From Holothuria scabra (lineage: Eukaryota; Echinodermata; Holothuroidea; Aspidochirotida; Holothuriidae): DNA of 64,000 nt. The stretch spans positions 28,251,594 through 28,315,593 of the forward strand of contig CM074188.1 in the NCBI GenBank assembly GCA_037179385.1, written 5' to 3'. The notes beneath the pieces are model-generated. The model saw nothing but the letters and a program-made list of their open reading frames with translations. It was not told where the DNA came from and ran no database searches. Positions 46,881 through 58,383 of this stretch are shown here, one piece after another. Within the stretch, counting starts at the first letter, position 1. Each line of letters opens with the position of its first letter. A program made the translations under genes and the position numbers.

Positions 46881-47080
46881 GTCAAATGGACGAAGGACTG
46901 GGTCAACTATGCACCGAATCAATACTGGTCAAATATTTTGACCAAACTATAGGCGAATTTGACTACTTATGGTCACATTTAACCAAAGAGTGGTCAAATT
47001 TAACCATAGTTCAGTCAAACTGTTTGACCAAATTTGGTCCCGTGCTTAGTTGGCTCATAGTTTTGTCACTTTGACCAAAG
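46881..47080. repeat. Cluster of GGTCAAA / TTTGACC motifs
   Basis: About ten copies of GGTCAAA, TTTGACCAAA, TTTGACT or GGTCAC occur in both orientations in 200 bp, often paired as TGGTCAAATTTAACCA. It may be a degenerate minisatellite with palindromic units or a cluster of protein-binding sites; sequence alone cannot say. Confidence 0.6.
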
Positions 47081-47807
47081 TGTGCATTGCCCTCGTCGTG
47101 TCGATGCCTACGTTCAGCCACTGCATTTACGCATGAACTTACGGCATTGTAAAGGAGCTGATGAATCGATTGGGTCCTTTCAAATTTGCTAACTTAATCA
47201 ATCTGAATATCATTGACGACGTAACTGGAGGACGTCATCATGTGATCATTTTGCTTCTTTACGAGATGAAGAAAAACGGGGAAACGCGAATGAAGAACTG
47301 TTCAAACTGCAATGCATGGGTTTCATCTATGAAAATAACCAGGTACCAGTGAAGATGAGCCTTGAAACAAGCGATTGTTCTCAGGCTAGGAAATGGGCTC
47401 TTTGGCTAATTTTAGATAAAACTCATACGAAAAGGGCATTGTTTTTATCCATGATTGATTGAATTTGCATACACATAATCATATCGCTGTATAAACACTT
47501 GTTGGTTTAATTTAGGATTTTCAGCCTCAACTGAACCTTCTGGCTAAATCTAGCGGCCACCACGACCTTTTCCATTTGTGTGGGGCATGGTTTTTTCACT
47601 ACTCCATTGCTTATGCCATTTGACAAACTAGACAGTAGAGTGTTTACGTGACGTCACAATTGATAGACCATGTCCACTACCGAGCAAATATCAGAATTGT
47701 TTAACTGAAACCAGGGAGTTGTAAGGGGCACTCCCTACTGCAACAGTCACTCACGTGAATCATCTGCTACGTCTTCATCCTTGGACTTCCAAGCAGGCGC
47801 GCAGATC

Positions 47808-48000
47808 CTGGTGGGCAGAGGCGGTGGGGGGGGGGGGGAACCGCTTCACCAATGAAAATATTGGGGGCAAACATATCGTTTTGCCCCCCCCCCCCTCAAT
47901 AATTCACGCTTAATTGAAAAAAAAAAAAAAAAACAGAAAGAATAACAAAATATAACATTGAAATGTACAGATGACTTAAGGGATTCTAGAAAACGTCAAT
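47808..48000 (+). repeat. Dispersed repeat R3, copy 4
   Basis: GCGCAGATCCTGGTGGGCAG, a G13-class run, hairpin GGGGGCAAAC...GTTTTGCCCCC, AATAATTCACGCTTAATTGA, an A-run, AACAAAATATAACATTGAAA, GATGACTTAAGGGATTCTAG. The longest R3 copy; its last part matches 24800-24840. Confidence 0.65.
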
Positions 48001-48011
48001 TTCAGCCAGTA

Positions 48012-48226
48012 GGTGCGTTCGATTTAGCGGCTCGAGCCGGCTCAGCCAGCGTCCGATTTTTCGGAAAGGTGATCTTAACGTCATCAAAACGTCACAACTT
48101 GAGCCGGCCAAAGCGACCAGCCCTCTGAGGTGGTCTAGTTGAGCCGTGTGACGTTTTTTCGTCAGCTATCGTCCAATCAAGAAAATGGTTGAGCCAGTTG
48201 AGCCGACTCGAGCCGCTAAACGCACC
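48012..48226. mobile_element. TA-flanked MITE, GGTGCGTT family (215 bp)
   Basis: Left GGTGCGTTCGATTTAGCGGC then TCGAGCCGGCTCA; right complement TGAGCCGACTCGAGCCGCTA then AACGCACC. TA on both sides. GC-rich arms, no ORF. Confidence 0.75.
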
Positions 48227-49612
48227 TAATTTAGCAATACTTCATTTTTAAAACGGCATCTATTTTTGTTAATATGCTTGTCAATGTTTCGTTTCGTTTA
48301 TTTTTCAATTGAAATGAATGAACTTATTTCCATAAAAAGAATTACAGATTAATAAACGATAGCGTATCAGAAGAAAAAAAAAACGGAACCAGATGGAGCT
48401 AAAACTAAAAGCTTTTCCAGTCTAGTCCAATCTGGAGTTTTTTTTTTTGTTTCAAAATAATAAAGCAATGCACTATGCAACTATGAACGCATATAGAATG
48501 TAGGTGTGTATGCGTGTTTTTTTTTTTTTTCGTTTTTTGTGTTTTGCTTGTTTGTTTGTTTTGTCATATTTTTATATTTTAGGTGTATAAATTGCTTATA
48601 AAAGGAGTACGCTCACCGACACAATCTGAGGAGGTTCCGATTGTTGGAAAAACCCACAAGCGAGATCTACGCCCTGCTTCCAAGTAGGCTCCTTTATATT
48701 GAGACGTATCGTAGAAGTTTTATATGTAAACCTCTACAGGAGCACTGTTTAAGTCAAATTGAAATGGCTCCAATTAACCGGTGAAGTGGATATTTAACCG
48801 CAAGGTTAAACCCCCTCTCTTTTGAGGTACAATTGAACCCTACTGTCAAAAATGAGAACAAACATTGATCCACAAGCGGTAATGGACATGGTTTAAAAGG
48901 GTCACTGGGATTGTAGCTCATGTAGTTGAACGGTAATGGAACAAATAAAATAATTCTAAATTTTTGCACGGTGACGGAATTACGTTTCATCTTATGTTTC
49001 TGTGTTGAATTTCTCGAAAGAAACATTTCTTTCCAACCAATTGGAACGGATCTAGGACTTCTTGTGGAGCCGCAGGTCTGATGCCCAATGACTAGCACGT
49101 GTTTGCAGGTCCGGCGATTTTACTTTTCACTATAAGGAGTCCGACCAAGGGCGGTCCAGCCTCTGGCGAATGTACAGTTTAAAAACGGGGCGAAATTTTT
49201 GGGCTGGATGCAGGATGTGGTTTCTCAAAAAGCTATCTTAGAGAAGAACCAGTTGGCGCGGAGCGTTAAGAAAATTTTGAAAATCGCGACCCCTCAGACA
49301 GTCCGAAACTGTAGCATTTCCACGTTTGTTGGTAGAATCAAATCAATCGTTACTTTGAATATTTCTTTGAAAAAAATATAAAATAATTAGAAATTTACCA
49401 CTTCCATTTCTAGGGAAAAACTTTGGGCACTGTTATACACAAGAGTGCAACAATCGTCACGTCTTATGAATAGGACACACACTGATCTAAGCGAAAAGGC
49501 ACTATCAGTTGGCGCTAACGCAGGGGAAATTTTCTGCCAAAATACCCCCCAGATCACCAGAAATCACATTCCGAGCAGGTTTGAACAGATTTTGTTGTTA
49601 ACTTACACCTAA
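48227..49612. other. Intergenic with repeat fragments upstream of LINE
   Basis: T- and A-runs at 48375-48530. 49240-49330 and 49500-49560 hold fragments of the CAGTTGGCGCGGAGCG family. The minus frame at 48754-49098 has no recognised domain. Confidence 0.45.
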
Positions 49613-50838
49613 CACAAGTCACTTAAATTTGGTTTTAGGAAACACCATGATACAAGTCATGCTCTTTTGGAGACAGTCAACTGTATTCGTACCTACCTCG
49701 ATAGTGGTGATAATGCTCTGGGCCTTTATCTTGACCTTAAGAAGGCTTTTGATACAGTCAACCACACAATACTCCTTGATAAATTAAAAAATTATGGCAT
49801 TCGAGGTGAAGCCTTTAATATTATGCATAGTTATCTGAGTAATAGAAAACAATTCTTGTATGTAAATGGTTTTTATTCTACCTGTACCTTCGTTAACGTA
49901 GGCGTGCCTCAGGGCTCTGTGCTAGGACCACTACTATTTTTAATCTATGTAAATGACATTAAAAATGTTGTGCCTCACGAGTCTCTAAGACTCTTTGCCG
50001 ATGACACGAATCTATTTGTCCATGATAGTAATTGTGTTACCCTTGTTGATAAAGCTCATTTTGTACTCAATCAACTTAAGACTTGGTTTGATGCTAATAG
50101 ACTTACTTTACATCTTGGGAAAACCAACTTTTCGATTTTCCATGCTAATTCACATATACCCCATTTTTGTCCAGACCACTTTGTCATGAACGATGTAAAT
50201 ATCCTCAAAACAAACTGTGTTAAATACCTGGGTCTATTGATCGATGATCAGCTATGCTTTAAGCAACACATTGACGATCTCTGTAACAACCTCGTAAAAT
50301 ATAATGGAATTTTTTATCGCCTTAGGGCATCACTTACCCCTGCTGTAGCAACCCAGTTATATTACTCACTCGTTTTTTCTAAATTGTCTTATGGTATGGA
50401 AATATATGGCATGTCTAAGCCTTCTTCGCTCAAACCCCTGCAAGTTCTTCAGAATAGGATTTTAAAAACTCTTACTTTCAAAGACCGGCGCCACTCCACG
50501 AATACCCTGCATAGAGACCTTAGGATCCTTAAGATCAGTGATATTCATACTTTCAAAATGTGTTCTTTTATCTATAAGTATATTAATAATCGTCTTCCTT
50601 TTGTATTTAGTAAAATCCTTAACCTTAGCTTTTCTACCAATGCTCGACCTAGCACTAGAACTACAGTAATGCCCTCTTTACGGTTAGTAGGCACCATACT
50701 AGGCATGGTAAATTATTGTTAAATAACTATTGTTATAAACTTTGGAATTCTCTCCCCAACGAAATAAGAAATGTTAGAACACATGCTACTTTTAAGAGTA
50801 ACGTAAAAAATTACCTAATCGCCCAGTACACTTGTTAA
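49613..50838 (+). pseudogene. LINE ORF2 reverse transcriptase, 5'-truncated, one frameshift
   Basis: The frame is open from 49613 without a start codon. In order: FGFRKHHDTSHALL (early RT motif), YLDLKKAFDTVNH (motif A, catalytic Asp), GVPQGSVLGPLLFLIYVNDI (motif B), LRLFADDTNLF (motif C, FADD catalytic pair), then VKYLGLLIDDQL. The frame stops at 50720-50722, but the C-terminal WNSLPNEIRNV...HATFKSNVKNYLI continues in another frame to TAA at 50836-50838, so an indel lies near 50680-50710. The APE endonuclease and ORF1 are missing. Jockey/CR1/L2-type by motif style; a dead but fairly young copy, since the catalytic core is intact. Confidence 0.92.
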
Positions 50839-51055
50839 GCATCCCTTTCTTTTTTGCTTTCTTAGTTGACTTTGTTGTTTCTTTGTTCTCCTTTTTCCTC
50901 TTATTTTCTTTTTTGTTATTCTTTGTTGTATTGTCTCTTTATGGGCACTAGCTCGTTAAACTATTGTTTTTCTAGTGTCCTGTCCGGTTATATAGTTCAG
51001 TTTATATTTGTACGGACGAAATTAATAAATGAAATGAATGAATGGACTTAAATTT
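50839..51055 (+). other. LINE 3' UTR with hairpin and ATGAA-rich end
   Basis: Pyrimidine-rich, then CACTAGCTCGTTAAACTA...TTTTTCTAGTG forming a hairpin (also at 36858-37030, minus), and a terminal run of AAATGAAATGAATGAATG. The conserved hairpin is probably the RT recognition structure (inference). Confidence 0.65.
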
Positions 51056-51186
51056 ATGATACGTGGAAATGAGTTTTTCTGTTAATTTACATCTCACACT
51101 ACCCCTAAAAAGACGTCACTTACAGGCATGAGCCTGGTAATTAAAAAAAAAAAGAGATGAAAATTCACCGTCGAGGGGTCACAGCC

Positions 51187-51219
51187 CACCTCAGCCCCAC
51201 CATGGTTGGGGCTGAGGTG
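51187..51219. repeat. Perfect 13-bp hairpin
   Basis: CACCTCAGCCCCA and exact complement TGGGGCTGAGGTG around a 7-nt loop CCATGGT. Lies in a G/C-rich repeat fragment. Confidence 0.8.
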
Positions 51220-53368
51220 AGAAAATTTTGAAATTTTGGAACCTTGGATTACAGGAAATACACTCTAAAACACAACATTTTTGTTAGCGTTACCTTGTAA
51301 GTTTTAGCCTGAGCTTAATTTGTCACCATATTGATCTGCTCACGTAAGTGGTTAAGATTTCCTGGTAGGCTAACTTTTTATTGGGCTAATAGTGACTGTA
51401 ATATTACTAGCATAATGTTCATTGATTCAATTTTAAAAGCCTGGCCAACAAGGCTAGGCCTAGCGTTGCTCAGTGCTTACTACTACTAATACTAGTGTAG
51501 TGGGCTAACGTTAGGCTTGTCATATGTAAACTAGCCTAGCCTATGCCTCTATAACCAAACGTTGGCCCAGGTTATTCTAAACGAAATCTTTAAAAATGTA
51601 TTCGATGCATATGGATAATGCAGTAACAACAGAAAGTACCACCCGATTCCTGCGCAACAGAAAGACAGAGCCTAACAAACGTAACTCACTGTACAAGAAG
51701 CCATAACTTAGTAGGCCTAACGTTACAGTGTTAGGCTAGGCCTAACGTTAGTCGTTACACTACACAAGAAAGACGTCGAAGGACGATGTGTCAAACGGCA
51801 TTCATATACCAGATTATTCCAATGGTCAGTCCATTCCAGCATTGACTAACATTAGAGCCACTTGTTTTTGGCAATTTTGTCAAAGACTACACATCGAGAA
51901 TCTCTTTTATCTCGAATTGATTTGAAAATGTAACCGATGTTCCGTGCACATGCAGCAGGCATGCAGTTCAATGCACGCATACCGTGTACGATACGGCGGA
52001 CGATCGCGAGGCCCTTTCGATTCCTTGCCATAGAGCAGGATATAGGAACTAGAGTACGGACTCCCAATGCCGCGTACGTAAATCGTCTGTGATTGCATGG
52101 AGACACGGCATCCACGTTCACTCTGGGCATGACTTGGGCAAAAGTCACGCGGGGAGCGATCATGTGTGTACGAACTGTATGGCCGAAATCGATTCGGCCA
52201 ATTCCTGCGACTTATTTGTCCTTGTAAAATGTGTATTTCATCCTAAAAAGTGGCATTAGCTGTTCGCTTTGACGCGTAAAGATATTTTCTAACTTTTCAC
52301 GTCAACAGAATTGGTCGGCGAGGGGCTGAATTTGCTTTTCAGTGATAAAAAGAGTAACGTTCGAGGAACGCACTCATGCAGGCAAGGACAACTCGCCCTT
52401 GTAAGACAAAACGGCCTCACAGTTCCCAGTGCTTTTGTAAAGTCGGTCAAATCGGTACCTACTAAGAGCATATAGCCCTTCATATACAGATAATTCGGCG
52501 TTTTACTGCAGCTGGCTACTCAGACAGCTCGGCACCTAATGAAATTCCGAACAGCGGAGACAACTCGTCCCCAAATGAAGTCGCAAATGTAGGCCTATTT
52601 TAACATTCCAAAATTTTCCTCATGTTTGACTTTACATATTTCCCGTGGAGATTGAAAAATGGACGTTAAAAAGGAAGGCATATTCTTCTTCTAATTAAAA
52701 ACTATGCCTAGTAAAGTAGTATAGACTGGGCAGCACAAGTGGCATGAGGTGACTGATTTTATTTTATTTTAGTAGCTGGTCCGCTGTTAGTCATATGTTG
52801 TAAGTGGTGGACTGAAAAGATGAACCAGAATATTTTTGCCAATTGAATCAGTCAGCTTGATATACAGGGGGTAACAAAGTTATTTAACGTTACTCCCTTC
52901 TACGGGTGACTAAAAGTTCGCATGAAAGTGACTCACTCAACCTTGTGAATTAGGGGCAGCTAATAAAATACAGTAACTATAGATGCCAAACTGAAAAGAG
53001 AAGGCATTCTATCTTTACTACATTGTTTTATTTTTGTATCCCTTTTCTTCCTTTTTCACATACAGATGTTTTACTGTAATTTACAGCTATAAGGAATAAT
53101 TATGTAGTAGGGCTACAGGTGCAATTTCTTTCTAATCATTTGAAAAGGAGTGCAAAATTTGGGAAAGGGAAGACTGGCAATAGCCACAGTGCACCTTTGA
53201 ATTTTTTTGAAATGTCACTCCACAATTTCCCACTGTACATTCCAAGGTGTAGGCTTCAATGTGGTACCATGATTTGCCAACTACATCCTAACTAAAACTT
53301 ACTATATGTGCCTCTTGTATAAAATACTTCTCAGCTTGTCATAATGGCAACAGTGAGCTTGCAGAAAC
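51220..53368. other. Mostly unique DNA; AACGTTAGGCCT motifs
   Basis: 51290-51800 carries several TAACGTTAGGC / GGCCTAACGTTA motifs, also at 54705. 51850-52500 is more GC-balanced with CG dinucleotides, possibly a promoter region, but the 103-codon minus frame (51852-52163) has no recognised domain. No gene called. Confidence 0.45.
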
Positions 53369-53554
53369 CAGTGTTGTAATCGAGTCACTAAATCTAGTGA
53401 CTCAAGTCACCAGTTTTCAAACTTTTAAGTGGCTCTACTTGAGCCTTTGACTCGAGTCACTGTACTACTCCAATGCGGAAATAACTCCTGAATTCTATCG
53501 AGTCACTATCATTTTGAGAGGAAGTGACACGAGTTGTGATTTGCTACAACACTG
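53369..53554. mobile_element. hAT MITE with exact 8-bp TSD (186 bp)
   Basis: Left CAGTGTTGTAATCGAGTCAC; right complement TACAACACTG. Flanks GCAGAAAC at 53361-53368 and 53555-53562 are identical. The interior repeats GACTCGAGTCAC and GTGACTC in both orientations. The first 15 bases equal those of the element at 18705, tying that family to hAT. Confidence 0.92.
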
Positions 53555-53983
53555 GCAGAAACTAGAAGCACTAGTTTACTGGCATGCATGAAGAGTAAAA
53601 AGCAAAACATGAATATGCCTACATGTATACATTTGTCTGATCTACTTCTTCTTCAAACAATGTTAAATAGGTTCTGTTCTACCAACCAAATAGTCCAATC
53701 ACAGTCACATGTTACAGTACTTCTCTAATTTCTCTGGGCACTTGGAAGTCTTTAAAACTGTTGTCAAGTATGATAAAGAATGCAGTCTTTCACCAGCAGC
53801 TGACATTATTGCTTCACATAATTTTGCTTTGGCTTGTTCAATGTCTCCCTCAACTGTCTAAACTCCAGTAATTGCAAGGTATGGTGATCCAGAATTAACA
53901 TTTTCTTTCAAAATATTCAAGGTGTACATGATGATAATTAAAAGTCAGTTGACACTTTTTAGGTTAAATGAACCTGGACTTAA

Positions 53984-54269
53984 AAGATGACACCCAATCA
54001 GTTCCAATTCTCTTAACCTTCTTCATTAAGCCCCTCGATCCCTCCTCTGCCTAAAATTCATCCTCATCCAGACACAATCTCAGTCTGTTACTTCAGGGTG
54101 CATCATACTTGATCCCAGTGTGTAATCAATCATTCTCAGTACAGTGTGTATGAGTTCTGTACTCTGCACTTTTTGAACTTGCTTTCAGTCAAAGAGTAGA
54201 GCCAATTGGAAATTTCTGTGGATGTGGACTAACTACAAAAATTATAGTTTGGGGTGAGAGAATCAAGCT
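53984..54269 (-). mobile_element. TTAA-flanked MITE, copy 3 (older)
   Basis: TTAA at 53980-53983 and 54270-54273. The reverse complement shares GGATGAGGATGAATTTTAGG, AGGGGCTTAA and TTTGGGGTGAGAGAA with copies 1 and 2, with more differences. Confidence 0.7.
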
Positions 54270-54273
54270 TTAA

Positions 54274-57123
54274 ATGTCTTTGTTCACTTCATTATCTGCT
54301 TGTGTGGCAGATGCCTTCAGACATGACCACATCCAGCATAAAGTACAGGAAACAGTTCATGGCCATCAGCACTATGAATCTGACATCCCTTGGATTTCTC
54401 CCTGCAAGTGCAAGAAAAAAATGAAACCATCAGTTTCTGTAGTTTGGGGTGAAGATTGTTATCATTTACCATGATGTATTAAAACCAAATGCAACCCGTA
54501 GCATAGTACATATGGTAGCCTACAACTCAAGACTGGCATCTGGTATTCAATGTTTTTTTTTTTTCTTCTTCTTTTAAGTGTTGGTAAAAGTAAATTAAAC
54601 TGCATCAAGGAATTAAACACTAACATATTTCACCGTTTCCCCCAAAAATGTACCTTTCCAGTGCAACAGAATCAAGCTTGATTAGCCCCCAGTAGGCATA
54701 TATAGCCTAACGTTACACATGTACATAAATGTGAGGCATCAGACCTTAGTCAGTTACAAATTTGGCTCCAAAAATTTGTCTCAAACATACTTGGGGACTG
54801 CAGACACCCTACCCCCTGTTAAGAGTTTTAAAGAAAGTGGCAAAGTATGATTAAAATTACTGCAACCCTCACCCTAGCAGACCGAAATTGCATGCCAGCT
54901 CTTTTTAACTAAGGCCCTACTGTTTTACAGCCTGCTGCTAATTAATAACACACCCTGTAGGCCATTTTTGCCCCATCTGACCTAAATTCCTAGCCCCACC
55001 AGTGTAAAAAGACCTCTTGTTTATATGACATCTCATTGCATCGTGAAAAGGCTCCATGTACAAAGCTTACAGAAGGAGAGTGGATTATTTAGATTCAGAA
55101 ACTATCCAGTAACGTTAGGCGTAATATGTACTGTATACTACGTATATAGGCCTATTGCATACTAACTGTGTTACAGGAACATGTTCGCACTAGGTGAAGA
55201 AAAATGCGTCTTTTTCAACTTAAACAAGAATAAAATACGTAACCATCACAAGAAACTTACAATTTATGAGAGATACTACATCCTCCTCCTTTTCTGATAG
55301 AAGTAGATGATTTTAGAAATCAAATTTTTGGACGTTCATGTGCATGTGATTTGTATGAATCTGTATGTAAGCAATGCGTTTGTTGCCCAGATAGAATATG
55401 GGTATTGAGTGCCCATACGATCACAGCTGTTTTGGGGAGTCCGCCCTCTAGTTCCTATTATCCTACTCTATGTTCCTTGCATACCCAGCTGCTATTGCAA
55501 TGCCTGCACAGCTATGTACGTTATATAAATTTGACAACGGTCATGCAGTATCCATCTCGGAAATAAAGATAACTGCGAAGGTGTACACATTGCTTACATA
55601 CGCACGTACGAGCATGAGTACTATACAGTATCCGTAATCTTCCATGTTTCATGAGCTTCTTCTTATACAGGTTATGTCCGCGTTTTTACCCGATTTTATC
55701 GACACAAATAATTTTGATAATATACAAAAAGGCGGAAACTGTAATTTTTCCGCGGAACCGCAACTAAAAAAACGCGGAAATCCGCGAAAAAGAGGAAAAA
55801 GCTCATGCCTGCACTTAAATATGTTGAAGTGGATCAATATTTGTGGTAAAACGATGATTCTGGACACGCTTATAAGGCTTTTTGTGTAACTAAAGACATA
55901 CCAGATTTGTTAAACTAGAAATGACTACCTGAATTTTTCCAGACCCTGCCCGAAATCCAGGTGTTGCTGCGAAAGTCTGGGTGCAGTCTGCCCATGCACC
56001 CGTGTGATGTGCGACAATGGTTTAGACCTTTAAATCACCTTATAGCTTTTTCATGTGAAAATATGAAACTATGTACTTTGCTATTGTTTTTATTATTTTG
56101 CAACAATTTAAGACAGCACGACATGATATACCAAGCAAGAGGGCAAAATGACCTATCTGCGAAAGTAAAACATCAAGCAGTGGGAAATTTTCAGAGGGAG
56201 GGGATGCTAACTGCTCGCCCTCTAAATTCACCTATGACAAAAGATTAAAAACGTCTCGTGCACGCTACAGTTTATTTGGTAAGATAAAAAGACACGCCTG
56301 GCTTGTAAGGATGACCGTCCCCCATGGAGCAAATATTTAAAATTGGCGTGTTTGGTGGTCAAAAGCAGGGAGTTCCGGACTTCTGCACACCCCGGATCCG
56401 CGCCCCAGGACGGACAAGGGTAAAAGTTTTACTAGTCGTCGTCAGCATAATCCAACGGTCAACGCATTTCTGAGAACGTTGCCCTATTCAGTAACAAAAC
56501 ATTTACACATTTGAAGAAAGAACGTGCAGAAAACATTTTTTAATTGTTAGATCAAAGTAGGGAGCTTTATTAAGGTTTTTCTTATTGGTATGTAACGACG
56601 TTCAAGTTTCTCTTTTCAAAATAATAAGTAGTTGGAGCATGTGCAATAATTTAACTACTGTTGTACCTATAGTCAGTCTTTTCTAGTAGAAGTGATCGTG
56701 TCATGTTGATCGTATTATAGTATAAGCAGTTAAGTCAAAACTTGTTTTAACTTTGGCATTTTTGTGCACTTTTCAACAATGTATAAAAACAATTTTAGTC
56801 ACACTTTGCCAACTGTCGTCGATTTGAGAAATTCATTATGTAGTTATTCCTGGCACTGCTAATATATTTTAGTCCCACTTCTAAGTAAATTTTAATAGAT
56901 TCCCATTTTAATATCTTTCAATTGCCATATTATTTTTTTTAATTTTTTTTTCAAATTGTAATAAATTGTGGTAAATTTTAGTCACTTTTCCAAATGTCAT
57001 GTATTTGAGAAATATACACGTAGTTATTCTTGGGGCTAATGTATTCAAGTATCAGTGAAAATTCCAGTCAAAGAGCCAAAAATCTTAGAAGACCTGGATC
57101 GAACGTTATGTCAATGACATTTA
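54274..57123. other. Unique DNA, no gene recognised
   Basis: A T/C tract at 54550-54575. Frames of 60-95 codons (54274, 55351, 55644, 55961) overlap opposite-strand frames and show no domain. Frequent C-rich fragments near 54790-54810 and 56380-56410. It could include introns of the FN3 gene. Confidence 0.4.
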
Positions 57124-57389
57124 CTAAACAGTGAATGTCAGATGAGAATATGCGCCTGATCCCCGAACAGTAACAGCCTGTACCTTGAAAGTAAGACTTC
57201 CGGCTGGCAACTTTTTGAGGATAACAGTAACATTTTTTTTTTTGGTGTATTGTATTTCACTGGCTGGAGGTAAAACGTATCCATACTTTATGATTTTTCC
57301 ATGCCTCTTGTAGCAAGGTGGCTCATCCCATCGAAAAGTAATCCTTGAATTTCCTTTCATTTCTGTTACATTTTGCGGTGCTCCCGGAG
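57124..57389 (-). CDS. Fibronectin type III domain exon
   Basis: An acceptor (pyrimidine-rich, ending TTTTACCAG) precedes a phase-1 exon, the usual phase for extracellular FN3 modules. The translation starts PGAPQNVTEMKGNSRITFRW, contains the conserved Trp of strand B/C and a Tyr in YGYVLPP, and ends FKVQAVTVRGSGAYS then FTV and a stop (57124-57126). About 88 residues, one complete FN3 fold. FN3 modules mediate protein contacts in cell-surface receptors and matrix proteins. Upstream exons are not visible on the minus strand. A stop directly after the module means either the protein ends there, a donor was missed, or the copy is a relic. Confidence 0.75.
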
Positions 57390-57473
57390 CTGGTAAAATG
57401 TAAAAAGAAACTTGTTTTAAGACAGCAATAGAGAGCATATTATAATTGTTTTGGTTGTTGATTGTTCTATTTA

Positions 57474-57606
57474 CTCCAACGTAATCCTGGTTAAACTAAC
57501 ACAAAGTCTGGTTAAAGTAACCTAGGGTTTAATTGAAATAGTAAATTTAACTAGGATTGCGTTCCTGGTTAAATTCAATTTCGGTATTTTAAGAGTGTAT
57601 AGCTTG
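57474..57606. mobile_element. Half copy of the ACACTCT MITE
   Basis: CTGGTTAAA units and the right end ATTTTAAGAGTGTATAGCTTG match 41400-41465. The left end is not clear. Lies just upstream (intronic side) of the FN3 exon. Confidence 0.55.
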
Positions 57607-57782
57607 ATAACTTTACTTTTCGCAAGCTGGAAGGAGCTGCAAATCGACTCATCACAATCATTGCAATTTATTGCAAGCGGATGTTGACTTTGCCTTTAAC
57701 TTCCTGCTTTGTAAATACTGTTTTTACCAAAAAACCTATATGCAAAAAGGCAAACATAAAAACTCGTATCTCATTTACAGGG

Positions 57783-57851
57783 AAAACAAGCCAGTGAGCC
57801 ACACCCGGAAAAAGGGCCGTGGTCCGCTCGACTTAAACCAGTTGTTTAGAA
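57783..57851 (+). mobile_element. tRNA-SINE 3' fragment
   Basis: AAAACAAGCCAGTGAGCCAC, AAAGGGCCGTGG, TCGACTTAAACCAGTTG matches the body of the SINEs at 572-808 and 1322-1551 (which are inverted). The tRNA head is missing. Confidence 0.7.
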
Positions 57852-58081
57852 ACTGAGTCCTGAATCTCCACATTCTAAAAAAAAAATAAGAAAGTGAACT
57901 AAGCCACTCTATAATGGAGTCAGAAGTATGAATTCACTCCATAAGGGTGTCAATCCAAGACGAGTAGAAATTCACCCTTAAACGAGTGTCTAAAGGGATC
58001 ACTCCTACTAGTGAACTGCTTTTGCAAGTTTTAACTGCATATTTATGTTAATTCATCAATATTCATCATGGCAAGGTCACA

Positions 58082-58272
58082 ATGAATATTGATGAGCAGC
58101 TGGCCATTAAATTGTCAGCTAGAACATTCCATTGCTTTTGTGTGCCTCCCAATGCACCTGTCTGCAATTACTGTAGTAGAACAAATGACTTTGACATCTT
58201 AGAGGCTGCAGACAGGTGTGCTGGTCAGGACGGTTCTTGGAAATTGTACTGTATATCTAAAGTCATCAGCAA
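58082..58272 (+). CDS. Possible Cys-rich exon, unknown protein
   Basis: Open frame beginning at an ATG, with FHCFCVPPNAPVCNYCSRTN and ADRCAGQDGSWKLYC (seven cysteines), ending at a good donor (AGCAA|GTAAGC). The cysteine spacing suggests a secreted or extracellular module; a netrin-like fold crossed my mind but is not supported. The frame could equally start at an acceptor upstream of the ATG. No neighbouring exon identified. Confidence 0.35.
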
Positions 58273-58383
58273 GTAAGCATATTTTGAGTAATTTTTTGTA
58301 CAGATATATATATCTATCTACATTAGAAATTATAATTTTACTTGCCTTAGGTCACCTATTACTAGTGCGCTCACCGGTAGGTA

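Noticed and set aside
46881..47080. CRISPR-like array
   Set aside because: Repeats are short, degenerate and in both orientations, and the DNA is eukaryotic.
51852..52163. 103-codon minus frame in a CG-richer stretch
   Set aside because: No recognised domain; overlaps another open frame; openness is explained by lower AT content.
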